From Armatimonadota bacterium (GTDB lineage Bacteria; Armatimonadota; UBA5829; DTJY01): 64,000 bases of DNA. The translations under genes and the position numbers were made by a program. Below are positions 47,940 through 57,151 of the stretch, one piece after another (the stretch's first letter is position 1; every line of letters starts with the position of its first letter). Under the pieces are notes generated by a model. That model worked only from the letters and a program-made list of their open reading frames with translations, made no database searches and was not told where the DNA came from. The DNA lies in assembly GCA_029907255.1 (NCBI GenBank), contig JARYMF010000011.1, positions 1 through 64,000 on the forward strand, given 5' to 3'.

Positions 47940-48992
47940 TTGGACATGAAAATTAAGAATCGACTTTTTTGCTGGGTCGCATCAATACTGCTAACAGCAA
48001 CAATAATTTTTTACGCAACAAGTTGTTCACAAAAACCCACTGCACCCATAAAACCGAAGAAACCGCAAGCGGCTAAACAAGAGACACGCAAGCGCAAGAT
48101 TGTGTTCGTAATGAAGCTCGTTGGTATACCTTATACGAATGCTTGTGAGCGGGGAATGAAGAAAGCTGCGGAGGAACTTGGCATAGAGGCAAGTTTTCTT
48201 GGGCCTCCTGGAGCTGCTGACATAATAAAACAAATTAATATCATTGAAGATCAAATCTCAGCTGGCGTGGATGCAATTGTAGTGTCACCTAATGATGACA
48301 AAGCGATAATTCCTGTTATTGAAAAAGCTACAAAAATGGGAATCAAGGTGTTTACTTGGGATTCAGACGCACCCGCGAGCAAGCGCATTTTTTATGTTGC
48401 AGCAGCCGACGATGTTGGCATCGGGCGCGATATTATAGATCGAATTGCAAAAGACATTGGCGGGAAGGGTAAAGTTGCCATAATGTCTGGCGGTCCAAAT
48501 GCGCTCAACCTAAATTTGCATATCAAAGGTGTCGAAGAGGGTGCAAAAAAGTACCCAGGTATTAAAATTGTTACACCCTATTTATACAATAATGACGACC
48601 AACAGCAAGCTATTACAGCAGCGGTAACCATGCTCCAACGGCATCCAGATCTTGCCGCATTTGCATGTGTGAATTCCCCTGGTGTGCCCGGTGTGGCACG
48701 TGCGCTTATCCAAACCGGAAAGGAAGGTAAGGTTAAAGTATGGGGGCTTTCTTTGCCAAGCGAGAATCGCGATTACATTAAGAAGGGCATTGTTAATGGT
48801 TTGATACTTTGGGACCCTGCAAAGCTCACATATCTCGCTACTAAGCTTGTCAACGACTATCTAGACGGAAAGAAACCAGTTGATGGGATGACTGTACCGG
48901 GCATCGGAAAGCTAAAAGTAAGCAAAGACGGTGTTATTATAATGCCAGGTGTTGTTATTACTAAAGAGAATGTAGACCAATTTGATTTCTAA
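47940..48992 (+). CDS. Sugar-binding lipoprotein of second Rbs-type system
   Basis: 350 residues from TTG 47940 (GGAGG 11 bases upstream; ATG 47946 is an alternative). Signal peptide with lipobox YATSC, a Pro/Lys-rich linker, then a type I periplasmic-binding fold: KIVFVMKLVGIPYTNACERGMKKAAEELG, ISAGVDAIVVSPNDDKAIIPVIEKA, VFTWDSDAPASKRIFYV, GKVAIMSGGPNALNLNLHIKGVEEG, and GLILWDPAKLTYLATKLVNDYLDGKKP. The pattern fits rhamnose (RhaS)- or autoinducer-2 (LsrB)-like binding proteins. Substrate unproven. No ATPase gene adjoins. Confidence 0.9.
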   Translation: MDMKIKNRLFCWVASILLTATIIFYATSCSQKPTAPIKPKKPQAAKQETRKRKIVFVMKLVGIPYTNACERGMKKAAEELGIEASFLGPPGAADIIKQINIIEDQISAGVDAIVVSPNDDKAIIPVIEKATKMGIKVFTWDSDAPASKRIFYVAAADDVGIGRDIIDRIAKDIGGKGKVAIMSGGPNALNLNLHIKGVEEGAKKYPGIKIVTPYLYNNDDQQQAITAAVTMLQRHPDLAAFACVNSPGVPGVARALIQTGKEGKVKVWGLSLPSENRDYIKKGIVNGLILWDPAKLTYLATKLVNDYLDGKKPVDGMTVPGIGKLKVSKDGVIIMPGVVITKENVDQFDF

Positions 48993-49061
48993 GTTTATAC
49001 GCTTTGATAGTTTGGAAAATCATACTAGCTCATATCTATTTAGCCCGAAAGGAACACACTT

Positions 49062-49358
49062 GTGGAACGACACGTTCTTGAATGGGACCCATCGTGGGAT
49101 GATGATTGGCAGGCAGCTCAACCTGATTTGGAAAGGTTGATAGAAGAAGGACATCCGCCTGAACCTACAAAAGCGGTTGAGTACTACAAATATGGGTTCA
49201 TGATGCGCAAGAAACACCCTGTTCATCCATGGCCTGAGATTGAAAGAGAAATTTACCAAGATTATATGACAGGCCAATTTGAATTCGGCGAAGAAGATTG
49301 GGAAGAAGCCCGAAGGTATATTCATGCAGGTTGGTTGGGCGCCGAAAGGTGCAAGTAA
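49062..49358 (+). CDS. Small acidic hypothetical protein
   Basis: 98 residues, rich in Glu, Asp, Trp and Tyr (for example EWDPSWDDDWQAAQPDLERL and EFGEEDWEEARRYIHAGW). No signal peptide or membrane segment; probably a small helical cytosolic protein. Start GTG 49062 has AAAGGA nine bases before it. Not recognised. The last codons lie inside one arm of a perfect inverted repeat that continues past the stop. Confidence 0.6.
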   Translation: MERHVLEWDPSWDDDWQAAQPDLERLIEEGHPPEPTKAVEYYKYGFMMRKKHPVHPWPEIEREIYQDYMTGQFEFGEEDWEEARRYIHAGWLGAERCK

Positions 49359-49377
49359 TCATAAATATACCTTCGGG
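49309..49377 (+). repeat. 14-bp inverted repeat spanning a gene end
   Basis: CCCGAAGGTATATT (49309-49322, inside the small acidic CDS) and AATATACCTTCGGG (49364-49377, after its stop) are exact reverse complements, enclosing 41 bases that include the stop codon. A 3' end stabiliser or Rho-independent/anti-sense control element is possible. Confidence 0.6.
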
Positions 49378-49403
49378 CGTTATCATTGGAAGCAGTTTGA
49401 TCG

Positions 49404-50036
49404 TTAGGCCATTTTTTCAATCTCTTCCTCCCGCACAGAAGCTCCGAGTATTCCACCGCCCGCTGCTGCGGCCCATGCTAAAATTGAGCTAATGACAAAA
49501 TAAATGGCCCCATTTCTGGCGGTACTGAGCGCAGTTCTAGCTTCGGCGACATTTAGTTGCGAAAGAGCTGTTAACATATTCTGGGTTGCTCCCAACAGCC
49601 AGCTAATGCCAAATGCACTAAGTACTGTTCCGCCCATAAGCGCCAGCGCCCAGACCATGGTTCCCTGCGTGAGGCCATTTTTCATGCCAGCCACAGCCGC
49701 CATTCGTCCGGCAATATATCCGCCAACAAATAGCACAACCAACATGCTGATGCCAGACCATATTCCTATGAAATTACTGAAGCGGGTTGCGAAATCCGGA
49801 GCAGCGGGGCTGTATAGACTAAGGGCAACAGCAAGACCGCATGCGCCAAGAACAACCTGAGCTGCAAGCGCTACGAGAAATCCCGCCCAAACTGGGCCCC
49901 AACGCACTCGGTCACGAGTCCATGCGATTGCTTCAGCGCGTGTTCCTACTGTGGGAACGGCAGCTGCCATGGCAGCTGCTCCCCCTTTTCTTCCTGCTTC
50001 TTCGCTAGGCAGGTTTTCCTGCTTTTGTTCTTCCAT
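49404..50036 (-). CDS. Multi-pass membrane protein of unknown function
   Basis: 210 residues. A charged, Ala-rich cytosolic N-terminus of about 45 residues precedes four or five hydrophobic helices (about 48-72, 87-108, 120-145, 182-200), with glycine-zipper patterns such as FVGGYIAGRMAAVAGMKNG. This recalls YrzE/TIGR04086-like small membrane proteins, but I would not assign a family. AGGAGGTAC sits before ATG 50036. Divergent from the riboswitch unit. Confidence 0.7.
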   Translation of the reverse strand: MEEQKQENLPSEEAGRKGGAAAMAAAVPTVGTRAEAIAWTRDRVRWGPVWAGFLVALAAQVVLGACGLAVALSLYSPAAPDFATRFSNFIGIWSGISMLVVLFVGGYIAGRMAAVAGMKNGLTQGTMVWALALMGGTVLSAFGISWLLGATQNMLTALSQLNVAEARTALSTARNGAIYFVISSILAWAAAAGGGILGASVREEEIEKMA

Positions 50037-50211
50037 TGCAAGTACCTCCTTTATGATGAAGCAAATAGCACGATTTCCTTCATCTTTTGATTTTTGCCCG
50101 CATTTGCTTTGGTTTAAAACATTACCGTCTCATATAAAACTAGCAATCCTTACAGCACGAGTTTTTGGGTGGCATGGCATAATCTCAGTGTAAGCAAAAA
50201 GTGAATAGCGT

Positions 50212-50300
50212 CGCGGACGACAAAGGCAAATCACTCGAAAGGGTGAGACGCAAAGCCATGGATCTAACCCAGTAGGCAGCGGTAGATAGCCGAAGGTCTC
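50212..50300 (+). promoter_or_regulatory. Cyclic di-GMP-I (GEMM) riboswitch
   Basis: The conserved GEMM-I core is readable: AAAGGCAAA (50222-50230), a tetraloop stem CACTC-GAAA-GGGTG (50232-50245), the hallmark GACGCAAAGCC (50247-50257), GGATCTAA, and the second stem ending GGCAGCGG...TAGCCGAAGG (50275-50296). It binds c-di-GMP in the mRNA leader. The next gene on the strand is the 64-residue protein at 50496. The intervening 195 bases are structured, but I see no clean terminator, so control may act on translation. A CATAAT -10-like box lies at 50178-50183. Confidence 0.85.
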
Positions 50301-50495
50301 CCGAAAGAAGTTGATAGCGGGGGTGCGGCAGGGAAGCTGAATACTGGTATGACAGCCAGGCTGCCGAAACGACAGTCGCATTATAGGCGCGCTGAGCCAC
50401 TACCAAAAAGTGTATTTGAGTATAGCAGTGCGCGCGACTGAGGTTTCAGCAGCCTGGTTTTCTTTTTAGCTGGTTGCAAGGAGGAGGGACCGAAA

Positions 50496-50690
50496 ATGAC
50501 GATACCTGAAGCCAAACAATACATTGGGAAAAACTGTTGGATAAGCTGGACCGACCGTCTGGGCCAAGAACATAGCAAAGTCTTGCAGGTTGAGGACCTG
50601 CAGTTCATCCCGCTCTACGGAGCGTATATAATCGGCGACACTGAGGAAGTTCGACTGGACAGAGTTACTCAGATCCGTGCTTTGGACTGA
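50496..50690 (+). CDS. Small protein under the c-di-GMP riboswitch
   Basis: 64 residues: MTIPEAKQYIGKNCWISWTD, then LGQEHSKVLQVEDLQFIPLYGAYIIGDTEEVRLDRVTQIRALD. It looks like a compact all-beta (SH3-like) domain. No known family is recognised. The start is well supported: AAGGAGGAGGG is six to eight bases upstream of ATG 50496. It is the first and only gene after the GEMM riboswitch, followed by a structured region and an intrinsic terminator, so its amount should follow intracellular c-di-GMP. Confidence 0.75.
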   Translation: MTIPEAKQYIGKNCWISWTDRLGQEHSKVLQVEDLQFIPLYGAYIIGDTEEVRLDRVTQIRALD

Positions 50691-50769
50691 GTAGTTGACT
50701 GGCAAATTTACTAATGCACCTAGCATTTCCGGGCAAGCAGCATCGTGAGGTATTGAAAGGAGGTTGTGT

Positions 50770-50886
50770 TAAGCGTTACCCAAGTGCAGGTCTGAGGCCA
50801 TCCCCTCCTGTCCCTAAGCAACCGTCGGTCTCAGGTCTGTGAAGTAGGGATGGGTAGCCGTGCCCCCTACCCATCCCTTTTCCTTT
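50770..50886 (+). ncRNA. Unclassified structured RNA ending in a terminator
   Basis: A long helix pairs 50785-50799 with 50827-50841 (UGCAGGUCUGAGGCC with GGUCUCAGGUCUGUG, several G-U pairs), followed by a 12-bp intrinsic terminator AGGGATGGGTAG (50846-50857)/CTACCCATCCCT (50867-50878) and TTTTCCTTTT. The 5' arm of the terminator can alternatively pair with CCATCCC (50798-50804) and with TTACCC upstream, a terminator/antiterminator layout. It is either the 3' UTR of the 64-residue gene or a separate small RNA. No known family is recognised. Confidence 0.4.
50847..50886 (+). terminator. Intrinsic terminator of the riboswitch/small-protein unit
   Basis: GGGATGGGTAG (50847-50857), loop CCGTGCCCC, CTACCCATCCC (50867-50877), then TTTTCCTTTT. 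Strong and unambiguous on the plus strand. Confidence 0.9.
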
Positions 50887-50916
50887 TAATATTTTGTTTA
50901 GTTGAGAATAGCATAC

Positions 50917-50988
50917 AAAAAGGGCGTAAGTCTCGCGTTCCCCCGAACCCATCAAAACTGAGCTGCGAGAACTCACGCCCTTCTTTTT
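50917..50988. terminator. Bidirectional terminator between convergent units (end of pyr operon)
   Basis: GGGCGT (50922-50927) pairs with ACGCCC (50975-50980) and TCTCGC (50931-50936) with GCGAGA (50965-50970); an internal GTTC-CCCC-GAAC hairpin (50937-50948) sits inside. AAAAA precedes and TTCTTTTT follows, so either strand has a U-tract. About 100 bases after the pyrF stop, it is the natural end of the pyr operon. Confidence 0.75.
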
Positions 50989-51088
50989 AGACGAAGGCTT
51001 TTCTATGTTTGTTCGATCTAGATGATTTGGAAAAAAGCCAAGGGGTTAATAAGCCTAGCGTTTGTTAGTTGATATCGTTGAGCAAGGC

Positions 51089-51811
51089 TTATTGTTGCGA
51101 AATCTCACTAAGTATGAGTTCTGCTGCTTTTTGTCTATCTTTTGCCGCGGTAATTGCTCTGCCGATGACAAGATAATCGGCACCGTTTTTTAAAGCTTCC
51201 CCAGGGGTCATTATTCGAACTTGATCATTAGCCGCTGCCCATTTTGGTCTTACGCCAGGCGTCACGACGATGAATTCGGGCCCACATGCAGCTTTTACGG
51301 GTATGATTTCGTGAGGTGATGCAACAACCCCTGCCAAACCCGAGCTTTGGGCCAAAACTGCTAAATGCGTAACATGGTTTTCAAGAAGCATTGGAATGGA
51401 TAATTCTTCGTGGAGGACTTGCGCGCTGATGCTTGTAAGTACTGTTACGCCAATAATCATTGGAGCTTCGACTCCAAGGCGATGTGCTTCATCTTTCGCT
51501 GCTTCGACTGCTGCACGCATCATTGCCGACCCACCGGAGGCATGGACGTTGAGCATCCAAATGCCCATTCGAACTGCAGCTCTTGTTGCGCTAGCGACTG
51601 TGTTTGGGATGTCATGAAACTTGCAATCGTAAAATATTTTCTCCGCTCCAGCCTTTCGAAGCGAGTCAAAAATCTGCGGTCCTGTAGAGTTGAAAAGTTC
51701 GAGGCCAACTTTAAATGCGCCAACATAGTCGTTTAATTCTCGAACAAGGTTTACGGCCTCGCTCTCGCTGCTTACATCCAGCGCGAGGATTATTTTGTTT
51801 TTCATTGACAT
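51089..51811 (-). CDS. pyrF: Orotidine-5'-phosphate decarboxylase
   Basis: Last step of UMP synthesis. 240 residues from ATG 51811; the frame is open further upstream but a longer start would overlap pyrD. IILALDVSS at the N-terminus, the catalytic DxKxxDI motif as FYDCKFHDIPNT near residue 60, VGLELFNSTGPQIF and the terminal VIGRAITAAKDRQKAAE phosphate-binding end. Type 1 family. Last gene of the operon, followed by the bidirectional terminator. Confidence 0.95.
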   Translation of the reverse strand: MSMKNKIILALDVSSESEAVNLVRELNDYVGAFKVGLELFNSTGPQIFDSLRKAGAEKIFYDCKFHDIPNTVASATRAAVRMGIWMLNVHASGGSAMMRAAVEAAKDEAHRLGVEAPMIIGVTVLTSISAQVLHEELSIPMLLENHVTHLAVLAQSSGLAGVVASPHEIIPVKAACGPEFIVVTPGVRPKWAAANDQVRIMTPGEALKNGADYLVIGRAITAAKDRQKAAELILSEISQQ

Positions 51812-51875
51812 GTGATTTCTACCAGCCTTTTGCTTGTTTTTATTCGCGTTAGTTTGACTTAATGGACATGCAGCA

Positions 51876-52805
51876 TTAGCATTGTGGCGATTGCACAATC
51901 CCTACAATTTCAGAAATGTGCCTAAAGCCATGGCGACTGAGATATGCCTCGAGACCTTCGATAATCTCAATCATGGCATTTGGATATACAAAGTTGGCTG
52001 TTCCTACTTGTATTGCACTTGCACCAGCAAGCATGAATTCAACTGCATCCTCGGCAGTCATTATGCCTCCGACTCCGATTACAGGAACATCAACAGCCTT
52101 TGCTACTTCCCAAACCATTCTTAATGCAATTGGCTTTATTGCAGGACCCGAGAGCCCGCCAGTAATGTTAGCTAATCGAAACATACGCGTTTCTGCGTTT
52201 ATTGATGTGCCTATTAAGGTATTGATGAGTGAAATTGCATCTGCTCCTGCATCAACTGCCGCATGTGCAATAGCAACAATATCGGTCACGTTTGGGGAAA
52301 GCTTTGGAATTATTGGGAGATGAGTTGCTTTTCGGACTGCATTTACTACTTCAAACGTCATTCGAGGGTCAACACCGAATGCTATACATCCGTGTTTTAC
52401 ATTAGGACACGAGATGTTAATTTCCAAGCCAGCAACACTGTCGGTTTCACTCAGTCGTTGTGCAACCTCAGCGTATTCCTCTATCGTATGTCCAACGATG
52501 TTAACAATAACAGGAACATCGAATTGGCTGAGCCAAGGCAGCTTCTCGTTTATTAAATTTTCAACTCCATCATTTTGGAGACCAATAGAATTGAGCATTC
52601 CTGCAGCTGTTTCAGCGATTCGTTCTGGAGGGTTTCCTACCCAGGGTTCGAGTGATGTGCCTTTTGTGATTATCGCGCCAATTTTGTTAAGGTCAACTAA
52701 GCTGCTGTACTCTTTCCCAAACCCGAAGGTACCGGAAGCAGCTATAACTGGATTTTTCATATGGATTCCGGCAATAGTTATCTCTAGTGAACTTGTTGTA
52801 GACAT
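51876..52805 (-). CDS. pyrD: Dihydroorotate dehydrogenase, catalytic subunit (class 1B)
   Basis: FMN enzyme oxidising dihydroorotate to orotate. 309 residues. NPVIAASGTFGFGKEYSSLVDLNKIGAIITKG at the start, GLEINISCPNVKHGCIAFG with the class 1 catalytic Cys of class 1B (NISCPN), INTLIGTSINAET, GLSGPAIKPIALRMV, and the phosphate site GVGGIMTAEDAVEFMLAGASAIQVGTAN. ATG 52805 is taken for GGGAG upstream. As usual for class 1B, it is next to pyrK, which supplies the FAD/2Fe-2S electron path to NAD. Confidence 0.96.
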   Translation of the reverse strand: MSTTSSLEITIAGIHMKNPVIAASGTFGFGKEYSSLVDLNKIGAIITKGTSLEPWVGNPPERIAETAAGMLNSIGLQNDGVENLINEKLPWLSQFDVPVIVNIVGHTIEEYAEVAQRLSETDSVAGLEINISCPNVKHGCIAFGVDPRMTFEVVNAVRKATHLPIIPKLSPNVTDIVAIAHAAVDAGADAISLINTLIGTSINAETRMFRLANITGGLSGPAIKPIALRMVWEVAKAVDVPVIGVGGIMTAEDAVEFMLAGASAIQVGTANFVYPNAMIEIIEGLEAYLSRHGFRHISEIVGIVQSPQC

Positions 52806-52810
52806 GGGAA

Positions 52811-53683
52811 CTACTCCCATTTTATTTTATTTGAATCGAAGACTGGGCCTTCTACACATGCCCGAGCATATCTGTATTCTAAATTGGTGTCATGAACTTT
52901 TATCACGCAGCTCATGCAAGCGCCAACGCCACATGCCATTTTTGTCTCGACGGAAATTTGACAGTTAAGGTTGTGGTGGTGGCAAATTTTTGCAACTTCT
53001 TTGAGCATCTGCATTGGGCCACATGCGTATACTAAACAACCGAGCTTATTATCAAGAGTTTCAATGCGTTCTTTCAGAAGGTCGGTAACCATGCCTTGGT
53101 AGCCATAAGAGCCATCTTCTGTTGAAACGAGATATTCTGCACAGCATTTTTCAAATTCTTCTCGATAGAGGATCATATTTGATGTTCTGGCACCTAGAAG
53201 GAATTTAATTTTTTCTTTGCCAAATTGTTTTTCTAATGCCCTGAGGAGAAAATAAAGTGGTGCTATTCCCATACCGCCGCCGACTAGGAGAAAACTTCCG
53301 CTCCAAGAATCTGGTATCGCGAATCCGTGCCCAAGGGGGCCGATTAAATCAATCATATCCCCTATTGTTTTATCTGCAAGCATTTTGGTGCCTCGTCCGC
53401 GAATGTCAAAAAGTATTGAAACATGGCCGGCTTCGGGGTCAGCAAAGTGTATGCTAAATGGCCGGCGTAGAAGCGGATCATAAAATTGTCGGAATTTGTT
53501 GCATAGGACGTGCACAAACTGCCCAGGAACGCATTTCTGCGATAGTTCCGGGGCATCTAAGACGAGTCTTCGTATATGTGGCAAAACCATTTCTTGGTCA
53601 ATTATGCGGCATTCGAATAGTTTGCCCTCAGGGATATCGGCCTCTTCTTTATTTGACGAATGGTGTGCAAATTGTTCTGCCAT
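52811..53683 (-). CDS. pyrK: Dihydroorotate dehydrogenase electron-transfer subunit
   Basis: FAD and 2Fe-2S flavoprotein passing electrons from PyrD to NAD. 290 residues. FAD site RRPFSIHFADPEAGHVSILFDIRGRGTKMLA, NAD-binding GGGMGIAPLYFLLRAL, and the C-terminal cluster ligands ACGVGACMSCVIKV plus a last Cys in RACVEGPVF. Ends six bases before the pyrD start. ATG 53683 is used; a TTG five codons upstream lacks a ribosome site. Confidence 0.95.
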   Translation of the reverse strand: MAEQFAHHSSNKEEADIPEGKLFECRIIDQEMVLPHIRRLVLDAPELSQKCVPGQFVHVLCNKFRQFYDPLLRRPFSIHFADPEAGHVSILFDIRGRGTKMLADKTIGDMIDLIGPLGHGFAIPDSWSGSFLLVGGGMGIAPLYFLLRALEKQFGKEKIKFLLGARTSNMILYREEFEKCCAEYLVSTEDGSYGYQGMVTDLLKERIETLDNKLGCLVYACGPMQMLKEVAKICHHHNLNCQISVETKMACGVGACMSCVIKVHDTNLEYRYARACVEGPVFDSNKIKWE

Positions 53684-53817
53684 CAAGATTCTTCTCAATG
53701 AAGGTTTGTAAAAGCATTGACTGGTTTAGATGTTTATCCAGCTCACGTATTTTTCTTGCTTTGTTTCTAAAATTCCCCTCTTAGTTGCTTTTTATGCACG
53801 ATTCTCCAACCAAAGTG

Positions 53818-56800
53818 TTAATTGAGTATTTCGACTTCTTTATGGTACTCTTGAAGCGATTTGACTGCGTTTGTTCGTTCTCTTGCTGCTTGAATTCCTT
53901 CAGCTGCTGCCACTGCCGCTGCAGCTGTGGTAACATAAGGTACTTTAAGCTTAATGGCTGCTTTTCGGATATAGCTGTCGTCATGAAAGCTTTCCTTGCC
54001 TGCAGGTGTGTTTATTAATAGGCGTATTTGACCATTATGCATAACGTCAACGATATTAGGCCGTCCTTCATGAAGTTTCTTTATTTCCGTTACGTTAATG
54101 CCATTTTGCGCGAGAAATCTTGCTGTCCCGCTAGTTGCTATTATGGAAAATCCCATTTCAAAAAGCTTCTTAACGGCTGGCAGGACTGCTTGCTTATCAC
54201 GATTGGCGACAGTGACCAATACAGTGCCTTCTTTTGGAAGCTCATAGCCAGCTGCTGCCTGGGCTTTGTAAAAAGCAAGGCCAAAACAGTCTGCCATGCC
54301 TAATACTTCGCCTGTTGACCGCATCTCGGGGCCAAGAAGTGGATCAACCTCAGGGAACATATTAAATGGAAAGACTGATTCTTTTACTCCATAGTGAGGA
54401 TACCGTCTCGGTTTCATATCTAGTTCGCTTAGTTTAGCGCCTAGGATTACTTGAGTGGCAAGTCGTGCCATAGAAACGCCGGTTACTTTGGAGACGAGCG
54501 GCACCGTTCTCGATGCACGAGGGTTTGCTTCTAGAACGTAAACCTTGTCGTTTGCTATGGCATATTGAATATTCATCAAGCCAACAACATTTAGCTCAAT
54601 AGCTATTCGTTTTGTGTATTCTATGATGGTGTCAATATGATGTTGTGGGATTGTTAGCGGAGGAAGGACGCAGGCACTGTCGCCTGAGTGAATGCCGGCA
54701 AGTTCTATATGTTCCATAATTGATGGCACAAACGCGTCTTTGCCGTCTGAAATAGCATCGGCTTCGGCCTCAATTGCATCTTCTAGAAATCTATCTAGAA
54801 GAATTGGGCGTTCTGGAGACACCTCTACGGCTGCTTTAACGTATTTTACTAGAGTTTCTTCGTCATATACAATTTCCATTCCTCTGCCGCCGAGAACATA
54901 TGAGGGACGCACCATTAGCGGATAGCCAATTCTTTCAGCGATTGCTAAAGCCTCATCTAGCGAACTTGCCATGCCATGCTCTGGCATTGGAATTGAAAGT
55001 TTTCGCATCATTTCTGCAAATCGCTCTCGGTCCTCTGCCAAATCTATGCTCTCGTGCGAGGTGCCTAGTATTTTTACTCCTGCTTTCGCCAAATCCGATG
55101 CTATGTTTAGTGGAGTCTGACCCCCAAACTGGACAACAATTCCTTCGGGTTTTTCTATGTCTATTACATTTAGAACGTCCTCGACTGTGAGTGGTTCGAA
55201 ATAAAGTTTGTCCGATGTATCAAAATCGGTTGATACCGTTTCTGGATTGTTGTTGATAATAATGGATTCATATCCGGCATCTCTTAGTGCCCATACAGAA
55301 TGGACGCTACAATAGTCAAATTCAATCCCCTGCCCAATTCTAATTGGGCCACTGCCAAGAACGATAACTTTTTTCTTATTTTCACAGCACCCTTGAGATT
55401 CCTCACCTTTTGTTTGAAGTTTGGGTACAAAGCTTTCGGTTTCGTCTTCTGCGTCGTAGGATGAATAGAAATATGGCGTCTGGGCTTCGAACTCAGCTGC
55501 ACATGTATCTACCATTTTGTAAACCGGCTTTATACCAAGCGACTTTCGAAGTTCGCGCACAGCCATTTCTTTCATTCCGATGATTGTACCGATTTCTTTG
55601 TCGGAAAAGCCCATTTGTTTGGCTTTTCGTAGAAGCTGGGTTGCTTGTAAACCTTCACACGAGTTTATTGCAGCTTTGGATGCTAAATTATGGAAGGCTG
55701 AACTTGCCTTTTGTATTTGATTTTCCATTTCGACCAGCCGGTTAATGCCTTCAAGGAACCAGATGTCAATCGCTGAAAGTTCTGCTATCTTTTTAGTTGA
55801 CATGCCTCTTCGGATCGCTTCTGCAATGGCGAATAAGCGTTCGTCGTTAGGCGTCTTAATTTTCGCTTCAAGTTCTTTGTCGGACAATTGACTTGCTTTC
55901 TTGTGTCGAAGGCCATGCACTCCAACTTCCATTGAGCGAATTGCTTTCATCAGTGCTGCTTCGAACGAGCGGTCTATTGCCATAACTTCGCCAGTTGCCT
56001 TCATTTGCGTGCCGATGGTTCGATTTTCAATTTTGAATTTATCAAAAGGCCATCTTGGGATTTTAACCACGCAATAGTCAAGTGCCGGTTCAAAGCATGC
56101 GGTTGTTTTTTGGGTTACGGCGTTAGTAATTTCATCAAGTCTCAAGCCAATGGCAATTTTGGCTGACACACGAGCAATGGGGTAACCTGTTGCTTTAGAT
56201 GCGAGAGCTGATGAACGGCTAACTCTTGGATTGACTTCAATCACGTAGTAGTTGAAGCTTTTTGGATCGAGAGCAAATTGTACGTTGCAGCCGCCTTCTA
56301 TGCCTAACGCCCTGATAATCTTTAGAGAAGCATTTCGAAGGAGCTGGTACTCTTTATCCGAAAGAGTTTGGCTGGGGGCTATAACAATTGAGTCGCCGGT
56401 GTGGATACCCATTGGGTCGAGGTTTTCCATGTTGCATATTGTGATGCAGTTGTCTGCACCGTCGCGCATTACTTCGTACTCGATTTCTTTCCATCCCAAG
56501 AGGCATCGCTCAACGAGGATTTGGTGACGCAGAGAAAGGCTCATGCCGCGCTCGCCAATTTCCATTAGTTCACTTCGATTGTAAGCTACTCCGCCACCTG
56601 TGCCACCAAGCGTATAAGCTGGACGAATAATCAAAGGATAGGAAGCAGTAGCGGCGATTTCTTCTAACTCTTCTTTAGTTTCGATAATCCAGCTTTCTGG
56701 AACTGGCTCACCAATACTGCGCATTAATTCGCGAAAACATTCGCGGTCTTCTGCTTTCTTAATAGCGTCAAGTGGTGTTCCGAGGAGTTCTACGCCATAT

Positions 56801-57129
56801 TTATCCAAGATACCGCTTGAGGAAAGTTGAGTAGCAAGGTTTAGACCTGTTTGGCCTCCGAGAGTTGGAAGTAAGCCATCAGGCCGCTCCTGGGCAATTA
56901 CACGGGCAGCAAACTCAACATTTAGAGGTTCGACATAAACTTTGTCTGCGATTGTGGTATCGGTCATGATCGTGGCTGGATTAGAATTCATTAGCACAAC
57001 TTCGCAGCCTTCTTCGCGAAGGGCTTTACATGCTTGCGTGCCTGCGTAGTCGAACTCTGCTGCTTGCCCAATGGTTATCGGCCCACTGCCAATCACCATA
57101 ACCTTTTTAATATTGCTTTTTCGTGGCAT
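53818..57129 (-). CDS. carB: Carbamoyl-phosphate synthase large subunit
   Basis: Makes carbamoyl phosphate from bicarbonate, ammonia (from CarA) and two ATP. 1103 residues, normal length. Tandem halves each begin [25 protein letters not shown] and [25 protein letters not shown] and contain an ATP-grasp domain ([36 protein letters not shown]), an oligomerisation domain between, and a C-terminal MGS-like regulatory domain ([32 protein letters not shown]). About 120 bases separate it from pyrK. The signal domain is where UMP inhibits and ornithine activates in enterobacteria. Confidence 0.97.
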   Translation of the reverse strand: MPRKSNIKKVMVIGSGPITIGQAAEFDYAGTQACKALREEGCEVVLMNSNPATIMTDTTIADKVYVEPLNVEFAARVIAQERPDGLLPTLGGQTGLNLATQLSSSGILDKYGVELLGTPLDAIKKAEDRECFRELMRSIGEPVPESWIIETKEELEEIAATASYPLIIRPAYTLGGTGGGVAYNRSELMEIGERGMSLSLRHQILVERCLLGWKEIEYEVMRDGADNCITICNMENLDPMGIHTGDSIVIAPSQTLSDKEYQLLRNASLKIIRALGIEGGCNVQFALDPKSFNYYVIEVNPRVSRSSALASKATGYPIARVSAKIAIGLRLDEITNAVTQKTTACFEPALDYCVVKIPRWPFDKFKIENRTIGTQMKATGEVMAIDRSFEAALMKAIRSMEVGVHGLRHKKASQLSDKELEAKIKTPNDERLFAIAEAIRRGMSTKKIAELSAIDIWFLEGINRLVEMENQIQKASSAFHNLASKAAINSCEGLQATQLLRKAKQMGFSDKEIGTIIGMKEMAVRELRKSLGIKPVYKMVDTCAAEFEAQTPYFYSSYDAEDETESFVPKLQTKGEESQGCCENKKKVIVLGSGPIRIGQGIEFDYCSVHSVWALRDAGYESIIINNNPETVSTDFDTSDKLYFEPLTVEDVLNVIDIEKPEGIVVQFGGQTPLNIASDLAKAGVKILGTSHESIDLAEDRERFAEMMRKLSIPMPEHGMASSLDEALAIAERIGYPLMVRPSYVLGGRGMEIVYDEETLVKYVKAAVEVSPERPILLDRFLEDAIEAEADAISDGKDAFVPSIMEHIELAGIHSGDSACVLPPLTIPQHHIDTIIEYTKRIAIELNVVGLMNIQYAIANDKVYVLEANPRASRTVPLVSKVTGVSMARLATQVILGAKLSELDMKPRRYPHYGVKESVFPFNMFPEVDPLLGPEMRSTGEVLGMADCFGLAFYKAQAAAGYELPKEGTVLVTVANRDKQAVLPAVKKLFEMGFSIIATSGTARFLAQNGINVTEIKKLHEGRPNIVDVMHNGQIRLLINTPAGKESFHDDSYIRKAAIKLKVPYVTTAAAAVAAAEGIQAARERTNAVKSLQEYHKEVEILN

Positions 57130-57151
57130 TCTGTTTCCTACTCCCTCGCAT

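Noticed and set aside
50301-50440. Second (tandem) GEMM aptamer or RNase P/tmRNA-like RNA after the riboswitch
   Set aside because: The stretch looks structured, but the GACGCAAAGCC hallmark occurs only once and no conserved core of the large RNAs is present.
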